Below are positions 57,870 through 64,000 of a stretch of DNA of 64,000 nucleotides, piece after piece; positions within the stretch are counted from its first letter, which is position 1; each line of letters starts with the position of its first letter. The DNA comes from Dendrobium chrysotoxum (lineage: Eukaryota > Streptophyta > Magnoliopsida > Asparagales > Orchidaceae). The stretch is from the NCBI GenBank assembly GCA_019925795.1, contig CM034304.1, positions 4,899,471 to 4,963,470 of the forward strand. The letters run 5' to 3'. The notes under the pieces were generated by a model, which searched no databases, was not told the origin of the DNA, and was given only the letters and a program-made list of their open reading frames with translations. A program made the position numbers and the translations under genes.

Positions 57870-58500
57870 TCTTATGGAGAGAAAACTTGCTCTATATAAA
57901 ATATCGAGTCTGGATGATCATGTGGGAAGAAAACTTGCTTCACATAGAGGATCAGGTCTGGAGTGATCATGTGTAGTGGAAACTTGCTTCACACAGAAGA
58001 TTGAGTCTGGAATGATCATGTGTAGAGTAAACTTGCTCTACACAGAGGATCGATTCTGGATGATCGTATATAAAGGATACTTGCTCTATACAAAGGATCT
58101 AGTTAGGATGATAGTATAAAGAGGAAACTTACTCTATATAGACGATCAGATTTGAATGATCGTATGTGAAGGAAACTTGCTCCATATAGAGGATCAGATC
58201 TGGAATAATCATGTGTAGAGAAAACTTGCTCTACACAGAGGATCGAGTCTGGATGATCGTATATAGAGGAAACTTGCTTTAAACAGAGGATTGAGTCTAG
58301 AATAATCATGTGTAGAGGAAAGTTGCTCTACATAGAGGACCGGGTCTGAATGATCGTACATGGAGGAAACTTGCTCTATATAAAGGATCGAGTCTGAATG
58401 AACGTATATAGAGGAAACTTGCTCTATACAAAGGATCGAGTCTGGAATGATTGTATGTAGTGGAAACTTGCTCTACACAAAGGATCGGATCTGGATTCTA
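57870..58500 (+). repeat. 48-49 bp tandem hairpin array (about 13 units)
   Basis: Head-to-tail units centred on GGAAACTTGC, with centres near 57884, 57931, 57981, 58030, 58080, 58128, 58175, 58223, 58271, 58319, 58367, 58415 and 58464. Within units the flanks of the centre are complementary: GTGTAGAG/CTCTACAC near 58031 and 58223, and TATAGAG/CTCTATA near 58415. Units are separated by GGATCGAGTCTGG. It looks like a simplified, amplified form of part (c) of the preceding array. Confidence 0.85.
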
Positions 58501-60435
58501 GAAGTTGAGATTTGAATTTGAATGATTTTTGAACATGAATTGGTTTAGTTTTGAATTTGAATATGTTTAAATTTGAATTTTGATTTGATTTAATTTTAAC
58601 TTATTTGAATTTGTGGAGAGTTTTGAATTTTATTTGATTCAGTTTTAAAATTTGAAAGACTTTGGATTTCAAATTTGATCTGATTTTGAATTTTAAAAGT
58701 TTTTTGAAGATTTGATTTTGAATTCAAAGAGTTCTGAATTTGATTTTAAGTTTGACACTCATCTGGCATGGTACATCCTAAAGAGCCTCCCCAATGTTTG
58801 AAAATATTGGATGGCATTCTTCAGGGTTAATTAATTGGTTGGAAATTCTCTCAAAGATCGTCATTAGAATGAATGATCCAGTCAATATTGATTCAAGCTT
58901 TACATTGATTTTACAATGGGTTAGAAGTTGTCTCTAAAAGACTACGACCAAGTCTCCTACTTGGGGAGTTCTAAAGTGACCCAACTTGTCAGTATCTTGA
59001 ATCAAATGTGACTTACGGAATTTCAAACTTCGTTGAGGTTTAATTTGATTTTATTTGAGGCCCTCGAGCTCCTCAAATTAGAGTTTGGCACTCAGCTCAA
59101 TTGGAGTTTTATTTTGAATAAGAAGTCTTAGCGAAGGAAACTACGCTATTAAATAAGAATGATCTAGGACCTAGCACAGGGTCTGGTTTAATTTTGAATG
59201 AAAATTTCAAGCATTAGAAAATACTCCACTAGTGGGCTTGATCTTGGACCCAGCATAGAGTGTAATTTTATAGAGAAGGCCTTAAAGGAAAGATGCCTAT
59301 GCGCAAGGACTTACACACATTTCTTAAGGACTAGGTTTAAATTTTCATCAACAGTAGAAGATTCATTCTTCTTATTAAAAAATTTTGTCTAGTTAATTGG
59401 ACCCTGTCGGAATGACAAGAGGGAAAAAATTTAGAAGTACAGTGAAGAATTAAGTGACCCCAACAAACCTGAAATGTTTTCAGGATTTAGGTTTTGTTGA
59501 CCCAGACCAGGTTTCGTAGAAACTAAACTGGAGTTTCCCTTGAATATTTTGAATTAAAAATAATTTCAAAGTGGTTTAAGTAGACTAAATAAATTTAATC
59601 TTTTCAATTCTCTTGCACAAGAGATTTTTATATCTTGATAGATTATCGATGAACGATAGAAATTCTAGATTCAATATTTTCAAAATCAAGCAATTGAAAA
59701 TTGGCTGGATCTCTTGAGATTCAAGAATTTAGAAGAATGGAGCCTTTTTCATTCTTTTCTTAGTGGCATACATTGCGCATTTGTTGATTTATAGTGTATT
59801 TTGCATTATTTTTATTTCAGAATTATTTTGGCACATTTGCGCATTTTTTGCTTTTTGAGTTTTGGTGCACTTCATGCATTTCTTGATTTTTTTTCGTACA
59901 CTTTGCGCATCTTTTGATTTCAATTAAGTTTAAAGAGAGGTTGTTCCTTTTTTTCTTGAACTCTAGGATTATATCTTAAGTATAAGAGAAGAGAACTTAT
60001 TCTTTTATGCAAGAAAGAATAATCCTCAAGGAGGACCCAGTCTTTTGCAATAAATATCAGCTTGACTTTTATAAATCATTGAAAAGATTTTAAGCACGTA
60101 AGAGAAATCTATTGAGATAGAAAATTGCGAGAAGATTGAGAAGATCTTGATTTATAGATTCAACTTAAGTTCGATATTGATTTTGATTCAATAATTAAAT
60201 CAATCCTACAGAAGAGGTGGGAGGGAGGGGCATTTAAACATCTGGTGGAGTCAACTACAACTTTCTCCTGCTTAAGACTTAAGGTAGAGGTCAATTTTCA
60301 TTAAAAAGATTATTCAACTATCTTGAAAATTTGAAATCAGTACACTTGAGAAATTGGTAAATTTTCCTTAAAGATAAATTGCACATCCAGGTGGCAAGAT
60401 GCAATAGTGTTGAATTAAATTCCTATGATTTCCTT
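58501..60435. other. Non-coding region ahead of the candidate polypurine tract
   Basis: 58500-58760 is a simple GAATTTGATTTTGAATTT repeat. 59760-59930 has four copies of a motif TTTGCGCATYTTTTGATTT with GGCACA or GTACAC in front, very like the repeats in the Cop-A and Cop-B 3' regions. I see no coding frame. The region ends in the purine tract at 60436. Confidence 0.5.
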
Positions 60436-60447
60436 GGAGGGGGAGAC
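60436..60447 (+). promoter_or_regulatory. Candidate polypurine tract, with an LTR start at 60448
   Basis: GGAGGGGGAGAC is followed by TGTAATGAGATTTGCAC. A purine tract directly before TG is the standard 3' LTR junction. I could not find the partner LTR in the window, so this rests on the local pattern only. Confidence 0.45.
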
Positions 60448-60817
60448 TGTAATGAGATTTGCACTATCCTAGTGGCATCATTTCAATCAAAATATTTATC
60501 ATGATAGGACCCCGTTAAAAAGTTAAATTTTGATGGTATCACTATCTGATATAATCTTAGGTTATTTCCCCTCACTTTCTACTAGTGGCCTAGTAGTTAG
60601 CAGAATGGCACCCCGAGTGGTTTCTACACCTCCTCCTCTCTAGTTGATGTAGTGGAACACGTACAGAAACGTGACCTAACATCTTCTATTTGAGTGGACG
60701 AGTCATAACCTTCAACTGGGGGCTTATGGCTTAGTGCTGGTGTTTGTTCAGTTTTGGTTTGATCGATTCTCATTGTGTAATAGTCAAGAAAGTGTATTGA
60801 AGATCACACTCTCGTTT
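60448..60817 (+). other. Possible LTR start, non-coding
   Basis: It follows the candidate polypurine tract. It contains TCTACTAGTGGCCTAGTAG and otherwise no feature I can name. It may be the first part of a plus-strand 3' LTR whose end I cannot locate. Confidence 0.3.
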
Positions 60818-61243
60818 CTATAACCTCCCTCTTTGGGCAACAGGAGAAGAGTGGAAATGATATCCACCAGGTAAGGGGTACGTAGAAGGAGCAACAAACT
60901 CTTGATCAGCCTCAAATTTGACTTGCTTTAAGACTTTCGACTCAGTAGTTTTTCTGGCTTTAACAACCTCCTTTATGACTCTTCGTAGGTAGTTCTTCCT
61001 TTTGCTCTTGCTGACGACATGGGTGCTAGAACTTGATACAATCTCGAATTGAGATGGTAGCTCTTCTATCATTATTGACTTCTGGTGGTCATCCTCCTCA
61101 ATCGAGAATATAGTGGGTAAAGGGGTGACAGCAACCTCCATCTTGGAGATGGGAGAGTCAACTCCTAACCCTAACATGATCTCAACTAAGGGGATATCCC
61201 TTTGTATTCCAGCAGACAGATCAATCATTTCTTCTCCGTGCAC
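60818..61243 (-). CDS. Unrecognised ORF, 141 codons
   Basis: An open frame with unbiased, soluble-protein-like composition: an acidic first half (FSIEEDDHQKSIMIEELPSQ), a basic middle (SKSKRKNYLRRVIKEVVKAR) and a Pro/Gly/His end. It is longer and less repetitive than other frames in this AT-rich part, and slightly GC-richer. I recognise no family. It could be a fragment of a retrotransposon polyprotein or a chance frame. Confidence 0.3.
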   Translation of the reverse strand: MHGEEMIDLSAGIQRDIPLVEIMLGLGVDSPISKMEVAVTPLPTIFSIEEDDHQKSIMIEELPSQFEIVSSSSTHVVSKSKRKNYLRRVIKEVVKARKTTESKVLKQVKFEADQEFVAPSTYPLPGGYHFHSSPVAQRGRL

Positions 61244-62800
61244 TAATAACTTGAAGTCTTAGAATTTCATTTCAAACTAGATGAAATTACCAAAAGTGAT
61301 TCCTTCTAATTTCAAGTTTCTATCCATGGAGAAGATGAGTTTGCAGCCATTTTAGTGCTTGATTTCCTGAGACTAATGAAAGATGATTTGAATTAGTTGA
61401 TTTTGAAATTGAATTTGTATTTTAAACTTAATTAATTTCATTTAAAATTTTATAATTTAATCATGTTCAGTTTACGTTCAAAACAGTGGTTCGTAGAATT
61501 GATAAGGAGAACTTAAGAGTTGAACTTGACTCTTTCACAACACCAATTGACTTGGGGCACAATGTTAAAGTTTGAACTCGATTAAGGCTTGAAGTTTGGA
61601 ATTGGAATTAATTGATTCATTGGAGAGAATTTTCATCAAGTTTTTGTGACTTAAATATGTTGAATCTACATTCAACTTAGAGGTTCACCAATTGAAGAGA
61701 AAATTCAAAAAGTCATCTTGACTCTTTCACTACACCAATTGACTTAGGGTAGAATGTCAAAGCTTGAACTCGAATTTGAATTCAAAATTAAATTTAAATT
61801 TAAGGTAAAAATCAAATATGAACTAAAGGTTGAGATTATATTTTGAATCAAAGTTGGATTTGAATTTGAGTTTGAGGTTCAAGTCGAAATGGACCTTTCT
61901 TCAAATTTTGTGACTCAATAGGTTGAGTTTCACTCAATAATGTAGGTGCACAAAATCGATATGAAAGATCCAGGGATCGGGCTCGACTATTTTCATTTCA
62001 CTAATTATCTTGGGTCGAAATGTCAAAGCCCGAATTAAAGTTTGGAATCAAATTTAAATTTAAATTTGAATTTATAATCAAACTTGAATTTGAGGTGAAA
62101 GTTGATAGTATTTAAGGTTGAATTTAAATTTAAATCTTGAGGTTAAAATTGGATTCAAATACAAGGTTCAAATTGGATTTTAATTAAGATTGAATTTGAG
62201 TTTGAAACTGGATTTAAACTCAAGGTTGGAACTGAATGGATCTTCTTCAAAATTTGAAACTCAATATATTGAATTTTGTTCTAATATATAGGTTTATCAA
62301 ATTAAGCTGAAGATCCTAAGAAATTAGGCTTGACTCTTTTCACTCCACCAAGTGATTTGGGGATGAAATGTCAAAGCCTAGATTTGACGGGAATTTTAAA
62401 TTTGCGTTACATATATTCAACTACAATAGAATGTTATAGAAGACATATAGCAACGACGATTGAAGTTGATTTGAAAGATTTTCCTTGACTTTTGAAACTC
62501 AAAATGTTGAGTTTTATTTTCAACATATTGGTTAACAAAAATTATTGGAAAATTTCGAGACCATGACTTGACTCTTTCACCACACTGATTAGCTTAGGGT
62601 GAAATGTCAAAATCCAGGTTTGATTAAAGAAATTTTGAATATGGGTTTTGAGATTGAGGAATTTTTATAAATTGTGAATCTAAGCATGCAGAGATTTATT
62701 TACATGTGAGTTTGTAACATATACAGAACGATTTTGAAAAGCTTGGCATGACTCTATCGCTCTACCAATGAACTTGGAGGTAAAATGTGAAAGCCAGACT
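61244..62800. repeat. Six degenerate copies of a 180-340 bp repeat
   Basis: The sentence GACTCTTTCACTACACCAAT, TGACTTAGGGT and GAAATGTCAAAGCC recurs near 61529, 61720, 61986, 62329, 62568 and 62748, each preceded by a TTGAATTT...AGGTTCACCAAATTGA block and followed by GAATTTGAATTTAAATTT filler of varying length. No coding frame persists. Confidence 0.7.
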
Positions 62801-64000
62801 TGGAGGGAGGTTTCCTACACTCACTTCTCTTTTTACATGTCTTAATTGAGTTGGCCACTCTCACCAAAGGAAGAAATGGGAGAGGGACCAACGAAAGAAA
62901 GGTAGTCAAAACTACCGATGCAACAAGATTTGTATCGCTATTAAAGATGGAGAGAGAGATTTTCCCCAAGGTAGACGTCACATTTTTGTTTGATTGAAAA
63001 AAGTATTTATTTTTAAAAAGATTTAATTTTCTTTAGGTAATATGAAATTTCTAAAATTTTAATATATGAAATCGAATGCTTATTATGAATGATATATCAC
63101 CTCAAAAGGTGAACATATCATTCCCTAATAGGTTCAGATTACAAATCTTTGGATTTAACCTGATTATCATAGTCAAACTCAAGGAGAGACAACATATGAT
63201 CCCGATGGATCAAATTGATGTTTAATCCAATGTTTGAATATAATAATCTAGATAGAGATCATTAATTTCATAATCAAAGTTACGATAATAGTATGATATA
63301 TCTCCCTGAGGAAAAAGGATATCATTTATTATCGATCATTTGAAAATGACGATAATGATCGTTGACTTTTGAATTTCCCAAATAAATTAAATTGAAGTTT
63401 TAAAAATTTAATTTTGAAAATTTGGTCTGGGTTTCTAAATCTCCTACGAGCTTAAGCCCTCGTAGTTAATTACATCGTAGGAAAACTAGAAATTTTTCTA
63501 CGAATACTCTCGATTAAAATAGCAATACAAATTTTATTTAAGAATTCAAAGCTTAATATCAAGAGAGGTTAAGGTTTAGAAATTCAACAGGGATTAGATC
63601 AAATTTGAGCATTTCTTTCTGAAGTTCAAAGGAATAGCGGTAGGAGGTGCTTAGGATTCTGAATCACTTCAGAAGTACCCCAGCCTATCCTAAGTGTTGG
63701 GCTTAAATTTTATTGAAAAAGATATTTAGTTTGAATGATCAATTTTATTAGAAAGTTGGGGTTTATATTCTCGATCACCAGATCGGGAGAATTCCCAGGA
63801 GGTAAGGGTGGAGACTAACCTACCAAGTGGGTACGATGTTGCCGGTCAAGATCCCATGGTTTTCCTGCATCCCGGGTTCGTCGGTGTCCTTAGCCTACTT
63901 AGTCGAGTACCGACTAGAGGATCCTTATTAGCAACCATGGGTTACCTCATTCAAGGGGACCTCATAGGCCAAGGGGCTGGGTACCTAATCCTAGGCTGAC
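62801..64000. other. Right end of the window, no gene seen
   Basis: AT-rich to about 63770, then clearly GC-richer to the end (CCCGGGTTCGTCGGTGTCC, GGACCTCATAGGCC). 63433-63485 has CTCCTACGAGCTTAAGCCCTCGTAG, imperfectly palindromic and similar to 23220-23260. 63100-63370 carries ATGATATATC and CGATAATGATCG words. Short open frames in the GC-rich tail have no recognisable features. Confidence 0.35.

Noticed and set aside
57870..58500. A CRISPR-like look (short repeats at 48-49 bp spacing)
   Set aside because: The between-repeat parts are themselves repeats, not unique spacers, and the DNA is plant nuclear.
63808..63999. Open frame at the window end in GC-rich DNA
   Set aside because: Runs off the edge and reads as Gly/Leu-rich sequence without a family signature.
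1..64000. Host protein-coding, tRNA or rRNA genes
   Set aside because: None seen: all well-supported frames belong to retroelements.

Overview
The window looks like heterochromatic repeat DNA from a large, AT-rich plant nuclear genome, most likely a flowering plant. I see no host gene, tRNA or rRNA. Almost everything recognisable is retrotransposon: L1-type LINEs with the plant-style ORF1 (DUF4283-like domain plus zinc knuckle), Ty1/copia elements of the SIRE/Maximus type (initiator-Met tRNA primer site TGGTATCAGAGC, long LTRs, extra ORF after pol) and one RTE-clade LINE. The copies are called LINE-1, LINE-2, Cop-A to Cop-E and RTE here; these names are mine.

Layout. 1-2594 and 13077-14135 are two halves of one minus-strand LINE (LINE-1), split by Cop-A (2595-13076, minus strand, 5-bp target duplication CACAC). 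14136-16464 has no recognisable gene. 16465-22655 is a nearly full-length plus-strand LINE (LINE-2). 22663-24985 is AT-rich with no gene. 24986-29312 is a decayed minus-strand copia fragment (Cop-D). It abuts a plus-strand copia (Cop-C, 29313-30442 and 45085-48765), whose integrase is interrupted by Cop-B (30443-45079, plus strand). Cop-B is itself interrupted by the RTE element (39177-42343, 16-bp target duplication). Cop-C also carries a 792-bp processed-looking insertion in its RNase H. 48766-52800 is a minus-strand copia (Cop-E). From 52801 to the end there is almost no coding capacity. This part holds repeated hairpin-forming modules (about 55.1-58.5 kb), a candidate polypurine tract/LTR start at 60.44 kb and degenerate repeats at 61.5-62.8 kb.

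How the parts work together. Each copia copy has the standard order LTR, primer site, gag, protease, integrase, reverse transcriptase, RNase H. Cop-A, Cop-B and Cop-C then carry a further ORF in the place where SIRE elements keep an env-like ORF. It looks instead like the 'putative plant transposon protein' (Transposase_32) family. All copies are inactivated, mostly by premature stops of the C-to-T/G-to-A kind rather than frameshifts. The nesting gives a relative order: LINE-1 and Cop-C are older than Cop-A and Cop-B respectively, and RTE is younger than Cop-B.

Best leads: (1) the 3.3-kb array of tandem hairpin modules whose two arms appear to co-vary between copies; (2) the conserved extra ORF in three copia copies; (3) an inverted repeat that brackets the polypurine tract/LTR boundary, apparently linked to a fold-back rearrangement inside Cop-B; (4) LTR minisatellites and CGTAC palindromes conserved through the copia family. 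All alignments were made by eye; no search was run.
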